From Thiothrix sp. UBA5583 (GTDB lineage Bacteria; Pseudomonadota; Gammaproteobacteria; Thiotrichales; Thiotrichaceae): a DNA stretch of 36,820 nucleotides. Both the position numbers and the translations under genes were made by a program. The stretch is from assembly GCA_002425225.1 (NCBI GenBank), contig DILV01000041.1:1-36820 (forward strand), read 5' to 3'. A model generated the notes under the pieces. The model made no database searches, was not told the DNA's origin, and saw only the letters and a program-made list of their open reading frames with translations. Below are positions 15,471 through 23,628 of the stretch, piece by piece (position 1 is the first letter of the stretch; each line of letters starts with the position of its first letter).

Positions 15471-16607
15471 ATGGAAAATGCCACGATGACCGATATTGAT
15501 ACTGAGCGCAATTTGAAATTGCACATGCGCCAATGCATCCAGAAAGTAGCAACAGGCCCTGAGTACAGCAAGGATCTGAGCTACGAGGATGCATATTACG
15601 CGATGCGCCACATCCTTGGCGGTGAGGCTGACCCGGTACAGGTTGCTGTCTATTTTATTGCTTTGCGCATGAAGCGTGAGACAGACGAGGAAAACCGTGG
15701 CACATTGCAGGCACTGATTGATACGTCAGTAATCAACACAGCCGATGTGGATGAGGTACTGGATATTTCCGACCCTTATGATGGCTATGCCCGTGGCGTG
15801 CCTGCTTCCACGTTTGTGCCGGTGGTACTGGCGACGATGGGGGTTCATGCGGTGCTGCATGGTCTGGAGCAGGTAGGGCCAAAATTTGGAGCAACCCATC
15901 ACAAGGTTTTGAAGGCAGCGGGGCTGAATGTCAATCTGACACCAGCGCAAGCTGTTGCCCAACTGGAGCGAATTGGCTGGACTTACCTTGATCAGAGCCA
16001 GTTTGCCCCAGGTTTGCATGACTTGATCCCGATCCGCCAGCGCATGATCAAACGGCAAGTGCTGACTACAGTCGAAACTTTGCTGGGGCCGATTCGGGGC
16101 AAGCGCAAGACGCATTGTATGGGCGGCTATGTGCACAAGGCATACCCGCCCATCTATGCTTCGCTGGCGCGGCAGGCAGGCTTTGACAGTGCCATGTTTG
16201 TACGCGGCATGGAGGGCGGTATCATTCCTTCCCTGCAACAGGCAGGCAAGCTGTTCTATTACTACGACAAGGGTGAGGAGCAGCAACGGGATCTTGATCC
16301 GAAGGATGTAGGCATCCAGGCAGCAGTACGGGCAATTCCATTGCCGGAAGATTTGCCAGCCGCACCCGTGATCGGTGATGAAATTGCCACGCTGGTGGAT
16401 AGTGATGCACTGGCAGCAAGTGCTGCCAGGCTGGGTATGGCAGCTTTGGCGGGCGAAAAAGGTTTGATGTACGACAGTCTGGTATATTCTGCTGCGATCT
16501 GTCTGACGCACCTGGGGCGTCATGGTTCAATTCAGGAGGCCGCTGATGCGGTACGCGCCACGTTGGATAGTGGCAAGGCGCTAGAAACACTGCGTGCTGC
16601 GGCGTAA
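15471..16607 (+). CDS. TrpD-like glycosyltransferase family 3 protein
   Basis: A 378-aa protein with an N-terminal helical domain of glycosyl transferase family 3 (about 20-85, LSYEDAYYAMRHILGGEADP) and the alpha/beta PRPP-transferase fold after it. It is not a normal anthranilate phosphoribosyltransferase. The glycine-rich GTGGD PRPP loop is replaced by DPYDGYARGVPAST (about 100-113), and the KHGNR motif by HGLEQVGPKFGATHHK. It therefore probably belongs to the TrpD2/YbiB-like branch, whose E. coli member binds nucleic acid. The first ATG (15471) and a second at 15486 are both possible, and neither has a strong ribosome site. The next gene, 45 nt on, is a 65-aa protein with its own ribosome site. 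Confidence 0.75.
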   Translation: MENATMTDIDTERNLKLHMRQCIQKVATGPEYSKDLSYEDAYYAMRHILGGEADPVQVAVYFIALRMKRETDEENRGTLQALIDTSVINTADVDEVLDISDPYDGYARGVPASTFVPVVLATMGVHAVLHGLEQVGPKFGATHHKVLKAAGLNVNLTPAQAVAQLERIGWTYLDQSQFAPGLHDLIPIRQRMIKRQVLTTVETLLGPIRGKRKTHCMGGYVHKAYPPIYASLARQAGFDSAMFVRGMEGGIIPSLQQAGKLFYYYDKGEEQQRDLDPKDVGIQAAVRAIPLPEDLPAAPVIGDEIATLVDSDALAASAARLGMAALAGEKGLMYDSLVYSAAICLTHLGRHGSIQEAADAVRATLDSGKALETLRAAA

Positions 16608-16652
16608 TAGGCCCCACGTTTATTTTCATTTTGATTAGAGAGGATTTGGCAA

Positions 16653-16850
16653 ATGAATATGCAGTATTACAACGCTGTAGTGGAAATGGAAAAAGCGGGT
16701 GTTGACCCTGAGTTCCTGCAAGGTTGGCAAGGTGGCTACCTGCTGAACCCGATGCGCGAAGAACAGCGTCTGACGGAAGCCTATGAAGCTGGCTATGCTG
16801 CTGGTCAGGAAAAAGACATGGAAGCCTACAAGGAGTGGCTCCAGGGTTAA
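16653..16850 (+). CDS. Small acidic protein of unknown function
   Basis: A 65-aa protein with a good ribosome site (AGAGAGGA, about 10 nt before ATG) and a terminator right after it, so very likely real. The sequence is rich in Glu, Gly, Tyr and Ala. Two features stand out: GWQGGYLLNP (about 24-33) and AYEAGYAAGQEKD (about 43-55). The second resembles the RGYQAGxxGRSKE segment of ribosome modulation factor, but the rest does not align and the protein is acidic where that factor is basic. I treat the function as unknown. It is probably co-transcribed with the TrpD-like gene. Confidence 0.8.
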   Translation: MNMQYYNAVVEMEKAGVDPEFLQGWQGGYLLNPMREEQRLTEAYEAGYAAGQEKDMEAYKEWLQG

Positions 16851-16876
16851 GTTCTGCACACCTGGCAGGTATACGG

Positions 16877-16899
16877 GAAGCGGGCATTGCCCGCTTTTT
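16877..16899 (+). terminator. Rho-independent terminator after the 65-aa gene
   Basis: AGCGGGC (16879-16885) pairs with GCCCGCT (16889-16895) over a 3-nt loop, followed by T to 16899. It lies 27 nt after the stop codon and ends the TrpD-like/small-protein transcript. Confidence 0.9.
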
Positions 16900-16999
16900 G
16901 TTGTCGCTGATTTACCTGCGTTTATCCGGTATCGCTAAGCCGTTCAACCGTTTCCTTGCACAATAACCCGAGCAATAACAACAAAACGGGTGTGCCGCC

Positions 17000-18118
17000 T
17001 TGATTCCCCAGCTTGTAACCGCCATCAATGATTTGCGTGACATCGTGCCTGCATGGGATGTGCTTGCCCGTCACGCACTGGAACCCAATGTCTTTTATGA
17101 AAGCTGGGCTTTGTTACCCGCACTGGAAACACTGGCTCCCGAGCATTTGAGTATTTTACTGGTGTGGGAAGACTCGTCACATTCCGCCTTGCTGGGTTTG
17201 TTTCCCGTGTTACGGGAACGTACTTACCAGAAATGCCCCGCCAATCACTGGACAAACTGGCTGCATCTGCATTGCCCGTTAGGAACTCCCTTGGTACACC
17301 GTGATCATGCCGAAGCGGTTTTGGGTGTGATGCTGGGGTGGATGGATGTGTATTCCGGTGCGGTGGTGGTTTCCCTCGACAAGATTCCGGCAGATGGTGC
17401 GTTTGCTGCTTGCCTGCAACAGGTAACAGACTTGCAAGGCCGGATGCTGGATCAGCGTGATGGCTGGCAACGTGCCTTGTTGCAAGGGGGCGTTGCCGGT
17501 GATGAGTATGTTGCTGCTCATTACCGCAAGAAAAAGCTCAAGGAATATGGCCGCTTGCGGCGGCGTCTTGAGGAACAGGGCGAGCTTGAATACCAGATGT
17601 TGTTGCCGGGAGAGCACGGCAACCTGAACCAATGGACGCATGATTTCCTGCGGCTGGAAAGCAAGGGCTGGAAAGGACGGGCAGTGACGGCGATGGGCTG
17701 TCATGGTAGTGAACGCCTGTTTGCCGAGAGCCTGATCCACAATGCTGCTGAACGTGGGCAGTTGATGATGCTGAAAATGCTGTTGGATGGTGAGCCGATT
17801 GCCATCAAGCTGAATCTTGCCAGTGCTACCCAGGGTTCTTATGCCCTCAAGATTGCTTATGATGAACGTTATGCAGCCTACTCGCCCGGCGTTTTGCTGG
17901 AGCTGGAAAACATTTATGCGCTACTCGACAAAACCCATCTGGGTTGGATGGATTCCTGCGCCGATCCTGATCACCCGATGATTGACCACCTATGGGCGGG
18001 GCGTCGCCACATGGTCAACTACCACATCAGCACCCGTCAGACTTTCAGCAAACCGTTGCTGCATACTATGCGGCTAGTCAAGACGGCTTACCACTATTAC
18101 AGAGGTAGCCGTGTTTGA
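17000..18118 (+). CDS. GNAT-fold acetyltransferase-like protein (BioF2/CelD type)
   Basis: A 372-aa protein that resembles the GNAT-type Acetyltransf_6 (BioF2-like) family, also called CelD/BcsL. The N-terminal half has EPNVFYESWALLPALETL near residue 28, typical of these proteins. The second half has a basic KKKLKEYGRLRRRLEEQG helix (about 177-194), then LRLESKGWKGR (about 218-228) and ALKIAYDERYAAYSPGVLL (about 293-311), matching the family core. Such proteins acylate sugars or polysaccharides, or, in related families, add amino acids; the substrate here is unknown. The apparent start is TTG at 17000, with ACGGGTG upstream; no better ATG or GTG is in frame nearby. It ends 8 nt before the convergent hflC stop. 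Confidence 0.7.
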   Translation: MIPQLVTAINDLRDIVPAWDVLARHALEPNVFYESWALLPALETLAPEHLSILLVWEDSSHSALLGLFPVLRERTYQKCPANHWTNWLHLHCPLGTPLVHRDHAEAVLGVMLGWMDVYSGAVVVSLDKIPADGAFAACLQQVTDLQGRMLDQRDGWQRALLQGGVAGDEYVAAHYRKKKLKEYGRLRRRLEEQGELEYQMLLPGEHGNLNQWTHDFLRLESKGWKGRAVTAMGCHGSERLFAESLIHNAAERGQLMMLKMLLDGEPIAIKLNLASATQGSYALKIAYDERYAAYSPGVLLELENIYALLDKTHLGWMDSCADPDHPMIDHLWAGRRHMVNYHISTRQTFSKPLLHTMRLVKTAYHYYRGSRV

Positions 18119-18126
18119 TGGGAGGC

Positions 18127-19110
18127 TTACTGCGTGGTTGAAGGTGAACCAGCTTCCTTGAGGTATTTGAACAGGTCACTGTCTGTCGACAACACCACGG
18201 TTGAATCCTGCGTGACGATGGATTTGTAGGCATCCATTGTGCGAGTGAACTCGTAGAACTTTGCTGCCGCTGGGCTTTGGTTGTAAGCATTGGCGTAGAT
18301 TTCAGCGGCTTTGGCATCACCTTCACCCCGGATTTCCTCTACCTTGCGGTAGGCTTCTGATTGTATCCGGTTCAGGTCACGGGTCATGTTGCCCCGGATA
18401 CGGGCGGCCTCGCCATTGCCTTCGGAACGAAAGCGTTCGGCAATCTGGCGGCGTTCGCTGATCATGCGCTCAAAAATTTTCGGTTGCACGCTATCGTTGT
18501 AGTTGATGCGTTTGAAACGGATGTCGAGCAGCTCAATGCCAAACACTTTCACTTTTTCGGCGGCAGCCTTGAAAATTTCCTGTTCGACCTGCTCACGTCC
18601 CTTGCGGATCGGAACCAGTGAGCCAATGGGTGTGCTGTCTTCGCCTTTGGTGGCTTCGGCATTTTCCAGCAGGATGGGGTCTTTGAGCGGAATCCGGTCT
18701 TTAGTGGTGCGGACGATTTCAATCAGCTCGTGTTTGGCAACGGCGTTACGGGTTTCACTACCGAGAATATCGTCCAGCCGCGACAGGGCACTGCGTTCGT
18801 CACGCATCCGCAAGAAATAGGCCATGGGGTCGATAATGCGCCAACGGGCAAACAGGTCGACGGAGATGTAGAGCTTGTCCTTGGTTGGCATGTCGGAAGG
18901 GCTACCATCCCATTCCAGCACGCGCTTGTCGATGCGGTTCACGGTCTGGATAAAGGGCAGTTTCATTTTCAGGCCAGCTTCGGTTTTGGGTTCACCCACC
19001 GGTTTGCCGAACTGGGTAAGGATGACTTGCTGGGCTTCGCCGACGGTATAAAAAGCATTGAACAACAGATAGGCCACCAAGGCAGCAACGATGAGCAAGA
19101 AACGGTTCAT
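18127..19110 (-). CDS. hflC: Protease modulator HflC
   Basis: A 327-aa SPFH/prohibitin-family protein. HflC and HflK form a large membrane cage around the FtsH protease and modulate its access to substrates. One N-terminal membrane anchor (about 5-20, LLIVAALVAYLLFNAFYT) is followed by the SPFH domain beginning EAQQVILTQFGKPVGE and a long charged coiled coil (about 220-275, ending GEGDAKAAEIYANAYNQSP), typical of HflC. The C-terminus EFTRTMDAYKSIVTQDST is also typical. Its ATG overlaps the hflK stop by four bases (ATGA), so translation is coupled. Here hflKC lies with moeA and nhaA rather than hfq and hflX. Confidence 0.95.
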   Translation of the reverse strand: MNRFLLIVAALVAYLLFNAFYTVGEAQQVILTQFGKPVGEPKTEAGLKMKLPFIQTVNRIDKRVLEWDGSPSDMPTKDKLYISVDLFARWRIIDPMAYFLRMRDERSALSRLDDILGSETRNAVAKHELIEIVRTTKDRIPLKDPILLENAEATKGEDSTPIGSLVPIRKGREQVEQEIFKAAAEKVKVFGIELLDIRFKRINYNDSVQPKIFERMISERRQIAERFRSEGNGEAARIRGNMTRDLNRIQSEAYRKVEEIRGEGDAKAAEIYANAYNQSPAAAKFYEFTRTMDAYKSIVTQDSTVVLSTDSDLFKYLKEAGSPSTTQ

Positions 19111-20129
19111 TGGCTGGCCTCCTGTGATGTTGGCTGGGGAAGTTGCCTGTTGAGGTTCAGCAGTGGCAGGATGCCTTGCATGTTTTCGTCAACCACTACC
19201 TTGTTTTGTACGTCAGGCAGGATGGTTTGCAGGGTTTCGATGTACAGGCGGCGCTGGGTGACTTCGGGCGCTTTTTGGTATTCGGTCAACACGGCATTGA
19301 AACGAGCCACGTCACCTTCTGCTTCGTTGATGCGCTTGAGGCGGTAGCCTTCAGCTTCGCGGATACGCTGGTCTTTTTCCCCTTCTGCCAGTGGAATGAC
19401 CCGGTTGTAATCGCGGCGGGCTTCATTGATCAGGCGTTCCTTCTCCTGCTGTGCCTGGTTTACTTCGTTGAAGGAATCCTGTACCGGGGCTGGCGGGTTG
19501 ATATTTTTCAGCTGTACCTGGTCGATGCTGACACCCATTTCGTAACGGGTGGCCAGTTGCTGCATTAGTATCAGGGCTTCGGCCTCGATTTCCTGACGCC
19601 CGATGGTGAGGACTTCATCCACCGTGCGGTCGCCAACGGCTTCGCGCATCACGGATTCGGATACGTCACGCAGGGTTTGCCCCGGTTCGCGCACCGCAAA
19701 CAGGTATTTGGTGGGTTCACTGATACGGTATTGCACGACCCATTCCAGCAGTGCGGCGTTCAGGTCGCCTGTGACCATCGGGGATTCTTCTTCAGGGGTA
19801 TCCGAGTATTGGTCGGGGTTGGTGGCGTTATCGGTATAAAAGCCAAATTCCTGCTTGAGCTGGCGCTTGACCGGCAGGATGGTAGCAACATCAACACCCA
19901 ACGGGATTTTGAAATGCAGTCCCGGTGGTATTTCTGCCTGATATTTGCCGAAGCGTTGCAGTACGGCAACAGAATCACTGGGTACGGTATACCACGATGA
20001 CCATGCGACGATAGCCAGCAGTATTAAAACGATAGGGGCTGCATGAAACAGGCGCAAAAATGACTGCACTGGCGAAATACCCACAGGGGAGCGCCATTTC
20101 AGTAGCGGAGCTGATGATTCCTTGCTCAT
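19107..20129 (-). CDS. hflK: Protease modulator HflK
   Basis: Partner of HflC in the FtsH-associated membrane complex. At 340 aa it is shorter than E. coli HflK (about 419 aa), because the glycine- and proline-rich N-terminus is nearly absent. The membrane anchor is at about 31-48, and the SPFH domain begins VPSDSVAVLQRFGKY. The typical HflK segments GLHFKIPLGVD, MVTGDLNAALLEWVVQYRI, DVSESVMREAVGDRTVDEVL and NINPPAPVQDSFNEVNQAQQ follow in order, then a charged coiled coil. The start is well supported by AAGGAGGG 6 nt upstream. The gene lies 97 nt after moeA on the same strand. Confidence 0.95.
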   Translation of the reverse strand: MSKESSAPLLKWRSPVGISPVQSFLRLFHAAPIVLILLAIVAWSSWYTVPSDSVAVLQRFGKYQAEIPPGLHFKIPLGVDVATILPVKRQLKQEFGFYTDNATNPDQYSDTPEEESPMVTGDLNAALLEWVVQYRISEPTKYLFAVREPGQTLRDVSESVMREAVGDRTVDEVLTIGRQEIEAEALILMQQLATRYEMGVSIDQVQLKNINPPAPVQDSFNEVNQAQQEKERLINEARRDYNRVIPLAEGEKDQRIREAEGYRLKRINEAEGDVARFNAVLTEYQKAPEVTQRRLYIETLQTILPDVQNKVVVDENMQGILPLLNLNRQLPQPTSQEASQ

Positions 20130-20226
20130 CGTCGTCCCTCCTTCTCATTATATTTTCATTAGGGATCTACGATACGCCGGATGTCTGCTTTTGGCGAGTG
20201 TAGTTGGGCAAACGGCAGCAGCCGGG

Positions 20227-21477
20227 CTACAACAAGCCCTCAAACGGTATGATGGTCACGTTTGTGCCTGCTGCCACATCTCCCCATTCCAGTGGCAGCG
20301 CAATAAAGCAGTTAGCCTGGCTCATGGAACGCAAGATATGCGAACCCTGCTCGCCGGTGCTACGAACTTGCCATTGTCCATGACTGTCACGTTCACAGAT
20401 GCCGCGCTGGTAATCCTTGCGTCCGGGGGCTTTTTTCAGGGGAGTGGTACATACAGCAGTGTATTCCGGTACGAGTGATACGGTTTCGCCGCGTAAAGTC
20501 AGGATAGCCGGGCGCACAAACAGCAGGAAGGTTGCCATCACCGACACCGGGTTGCCCGGTAGCCCAAAAAACAGGGTGTTGCCGAGTGTGCCAAACGCCA
20601 GCGGCTTGCCAGGTTTGGCGGCGACTTTCCAGAAGTTGACCTGACCCAAGCGTTGCAGGGTGGCAGTGACAAAATCGGCTTCTCCGACCGAAACGCCGCC
20701 GCTGGTAATAAATACATCGGCCCGCTGCATGGCTTGTTGGAAAGCATGTTCCACCGCGTCCGGGGTGTCGCGCACCACGCCGAGGTCGATGATTTCCACA
20801 TCCAGCTTGTTGAGCAAGCCGTATAGGGTGTAACGGTTGCTGTCGTAAATATCACCGGGTTGCAGGCTTTCGCCGATGCTTTTGAGTTCGTCGCCGGTTG
20901 AGCAGAACGCGACCCGAGGGCGACGCAAAACCTCGACTTCGCCAATGCCCAGCGAGGCAAGCAAGCCCAGATCGGCAGAGTTAAGTTTGTGCCCGGCTGC
21001 CAGTATGGTGTCACCAATGCGCATGTCTTCACCAGGGTGGCGCACGTTTTCACCAGCCTTGGGGGGCTTGTTTATCTGGATGGTGTCGCCGTCACGTTGT
21101 ACGTTTTCCTGCATGACGACGGTATCTGCACCGTCAGGTACGACTGCGCCAGTCATGATACGGACACATTCACCGGCATGGACGCTACCTGCCAACGGGC
21201 GACCGGCAAAAGAACTGCCGATGACCCGCAGGGCTTGCCTGTTGCCGAGATCGGCATGACGCAGGGTATAGCCATCCATTGCTGAATTGCGGTGTGGTGG
21301 AACATCCAGCGGGGCGGTGACAGCCTGTGCCAGGATACGTCCCCGAGCCTGCCACAGGTTGGCTGTTTCGTGGGTCGTCAATGCGCTGATGCCTGTCAGG
21401 ATGTGGGCTTGCGCTTGTTCGACACTTAGGGTTCCGTTAGGCAGGGTGTCACAGGAAATGGTACTGGTTTGGCTCAT
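20227..21477 (-). CDS. moeA: Molybdopterin molybdenumtransferase MoeA
   Basis: Inserts molybdate into adenylated molybdopterin, the final step of molybdenum cofactor synthesis. It has 416 aa, close to E. coli MoeA (411). Motifs in order are PPHRNSAMDGYTLRH (about 60-74), MTGAVVPDGADTVVMQE (about 108-124), the MPT-binding loop TSGGVSVGEADFV (about 259-271), KPGKPLAFG and GLPGNPVSVMATF (about 304-316). The C-terminal beta domain is present. No other Mo-cofactor gene is nearby, so it depends on moa, mog and mobA genes elsewhere. It starts 38 nt after nhaA with no clear ribosome site and may be co-transcribed with it. Confidence 0.95.
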   Translation of the reverse strand: MSQTSTISCDTLPNGTLSVEQAQAHILTGISALTTHETANLWQARGRILAQAVTAPLDVPPHRNSAMDGYTLRHADLGNRQALRVIGSSFAGRPLAGSVHAGECVRIMTGAVVPDGADTVVMQENVQRDGDTIQINKPPKAGENVRHPGEDMRIGDTILAAGHKLNSADLGLLASLGIGEVEVLRRPRVAFCSTGDELKSIGESLQPGDIYDSNRYTLYGLLNKLDVEIIDLGVVRDTPDAVEHAFQQAMQRADVFITSGGVSVGEADFVTATLQRLGQVNFWKVAAKPGKPLAFGTLGNTLFFGLPGNPVSVMATFLLFVRPAILTLRGETVSLVPEYTAVCTTPLKKAPGRKDYQRGICERDSHGQWQVRSTGEQGSHILRSMSQANCFIALPLEWGDVAAGTNVTIIPFEGLL

Positions 21478-21515
21478 GCTGGCATCATCAGGTCAGGTAG
21501 AAAAAACCGAGTATA

Positions 21516-22688
21516 TCAGTGTGTTTTAGCCAGTCGCCAGCGCAGCAACAGGTAGCCGCAGGTGGCAGACAGGATGGAACCCAGCAGAATTCCCAGACGG
21601 TCATCCACCATCGAGTTTGTTCCGCTTTGTTCAAATGCCAGCGAGCTGATGAACAGGCTCATGGTAAAGCCGATGCCTGCCAGCATGGCTACGCCGTAAA
21701 GTTCCCACCAGCCAACCCCCTGCGGCATTTTGGCCAGCCGCAACTGGATGCCCAACCAGCAGAACAGCAGGATGCCCCATTGTTTGCCGATGAACAAACC
21801 GGTTGCAATTCCCAGCGGGACAGGGTTGAGCAGGGATTCCAGGGACAAGCCTGTCAGGGCAATACCGGTATTCATAAAGGCAAACAGTGGCAGGATCACG
21901 AAGGAGACCGAGCCGTGCAGGTCATGTTCCAACCCTTCGGCGAGTGTATGGTTTTCACCGGGGGCAGGGCGCAGCGGGATGAAAAACGCCAGCAACACGC
22001 CAGCGAGCGTGGCATGGACACCCGATTTCAACACGGCTACCCACATCACTAGCCCGACCAGCAGGTAAGGCGATAGCGACAGGAGACCACGCCGGTTGAA
22101 CAGGAACAGTACCAGCAAGGCGATACCCGCCACTACCAGTGACGTAACCGACAAGTCGGTAGTGTAAAACAGTGCAATGATCACAATTGCGCCCAGGTCA
22201 TCGACAATCGCCAGAGTCAGCAGGAACAGCTTGAGGGCGGCGGGTACGCGCTTGCCCAGCAGTGACAGCACCCCTAGGGCAAAAGCAATGTCGGTAGCGG
22301 TTGGGATGGCCCAGCCACGCATGGCGGCAGCATCCCCCTGATTGAATGCTGTGTAAATCAGGGCGGGCATGAGCATACCGCCGATGGCTGCCAGTATTGG
22401 CAGGGCAGCTTTGGCGGGGTCAGCCAGTTCGCCGTGCAGGATTTCGCGCTTGAGTTCCAGCCCTACCAGCAGGAAAAACAGCGCCATCAAACCATCATTC
22501 ACCCATAGCAGCAGGGGTTTGGCAATGTGCAAGGCTCCAATGCGCACTTCCACTGGAGTATTAAGCAGGGCATCGTACAGGTATTGCGCAGGCGAGTTGA
22601 CGGTAATCATTGCCATGACGGCAGCAATCACCAGTAGGATACCGCTGGCAGATTCAAGTTTGAGGAATTGTTTGAGTGTGTATTTCAT
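21516..22688 (-). CDS. nhaA: Na+/H+ antiporter NhaA
   Basis: Inner-membrane antiporter that expels sodium in exchange for protons, for salt and alkaline-pH tolerance. From the ATG at 22688 the protein is 390 aa. The ion-binding residues then fall at Asp133 (TDIAFALGV) and Asp163-Asp164 (IVDDLGAI), the same numbers as in E. coli NhaA. This strongly supports the start over an upstream in-frame ATG at 22763. About twelve hydrophobic segments are present. Other family blocks are GLELKREILHGEL and VGWWELYGVAMLAGIGFTMS. No strong ribosome site is seen. No nhaR regulator gene lies nearby. Confidence 0.95.
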   Translation of the reverse strand: MKYTLKQFLKLESASGILLVIAAVMAMITVNSPAQYLYDALLNTPVEVRIGALHIAKPLLLWVNDGLMALFFLLVGLELKREILHGELADPAKAALPILAAIGGMLMPALIYTAFNQGDAAAMRGWAIPTATDIAFALGVLSLLGKRVPAALKLFLLTLAIVDDLGAIVIIALFYTTDLSVTSLVVAGIALLVLFLFNRRGLLSLSPYLLVGLVMWVAVLKSGVHATLAGVLLAFFIPLRPAPGENHTLAEGLEHDLHGSVSFVILPLFAFMNTGIALTGLSLESLLNPVPLGIATGLFIGKQWGILLFCWLGIQLRLAKMPQGVGWWELYGVAMLAGIGFTMSLFISSLAFEQSGTNSMVDDRLGILLGSILSATCGYLLLRWRLAKTH

Positions 22689-22839
22689 GCCGGTATTATC
22701 CCAGTTAGCCAGCAGGCATGACAAATAACACTTGCCATTTGCCCTTAATTGCAGCTTTGCCATTTGTTGATGACGGGGATATGATGTTTTTGCCCTAGTT
22801 AATAACCCAGAACATGTTGCACCCGCAGAGGTTTAGTCG

Positions 22840-23628
22840 ATGCAGAATTTGTTAAATGTGGATCAATCGTTTACGCATTACGCTGTGCGTCAGGTCGAAT
22901 TTGCCGATATTCCCAAGTGGTTACGCCAAGGCGCTGCGGATATTAAAGCCAACCCTTGGTCTAGCCTGTTGTATGGGATCATCTTTACGCTGGTGGGGGG
23001 CAGCATGAGTATCCTGTCAGCCAACAACCCCGGTTTTTTCATGGCAACTGCGGCTGGTTTCATGTTGCTGGGGCCGTTTCTTGCGCTGGGGCTGTATGAC
23101 CTGAGCCTGCGTCGTGAACACGGTGAACCGGTCAACTTTTTGCAGTCTACGCTGGCATTGAAACGAAACCCGGTCAACCTGACGCTGTACGCAGCGGTGT
23201 TGGGTGTGCTGATGCTGTTATGGTTGCGGATGTCCACCATCGTGCTGGATGTTTTCCTGCAAGAGACGGCAGCGGCTGAGCTACACAGTTATTTCGGCTT
23301 TATGGCGGCACTGCTGGGGTCAAAAATGGGTTGGTTGTTCACACTGTCGTTCATGTCTGTGGGGTTGATGTTTGCGCTGGTGTCCTTTGTCACGGGCGTG
23401 GCTACCGTACCGATGTTGCTGGAGCGCAAGGTGAGTCTAGTGACGGCATTGAATACCAGCATCCGCGCCATCCTCACCAACTGGAAAGTCATGCTGGCGT
23501 GGGCGGCGAGCATCGCACTGATTATTGGCGCGGGTTTGTTGCCGTTTAGCCTTGGGCTGATCATTGCCATGCCGCTGGTTTCGTATGCCAGTTGGCACGC
23601 CTACCGCGCCATGGTTGAGCCAGTATGA
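22840..23628 (+). CDS. DUF2189 membrane protein (first copy)
   Basis: A 262-aa integral-membrane protein of the DUF2189 family. The opening VRQVEFADIPKWLRQGAADI followed by NPWSSLLYGIIFTLVGG is characteristic. About six transmembrane helices are visible (roughly 45-62, 70-92, 117-140, 168-195, 220-242 and part of the C-terminus), and it ends SYASWHAYRAMVEP. The function of the family is unknown. The stop overlaps the start of the downstream AlbA_2-domain gene by four bases (ATGA), implying coupled expression. A second, divergent member is at 32956-33783. It is divergent from nhaA, sharing a 151-nt promoter region. Confidence 0.88.
   Translation: MQNLLNVDQSFTHYAVRQVEFADIPKWLRQGAADIKANPWSSLLYGIIFTLVGGSMSILSANNPGFFMATAAGFMLLGPFLALGLYDLSLRREHGEPVNFLQSTLALKRNPVNLTLYAAVLGVLMLLWLRMSTIVLDVFLQETAAAELHSYFGFMAALLGSKMGWLFTLSFMSVGLMFALVSFVTGVATVPMLLERKVSLVTALNTSIRAILTNWKVMLAWAASIALIIGAGLLPFSLGLIIAMPLVSYASWHAYRAMVEPV

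Noticed and set aside
15334-15594. 86-codon N-terminal extension of the Sel1-repeat protein
   Set aside because: No similarity to the repeat family. It overlaps the divergent TrpD-like gene, and a clear ribosome site marks the GTG at 15333.
22689-22763. 25-residue N-terminal extension of NhaA
   Set aside because: The ion-binding Asp residues match E. coli numbering only from the ATG at 22688.
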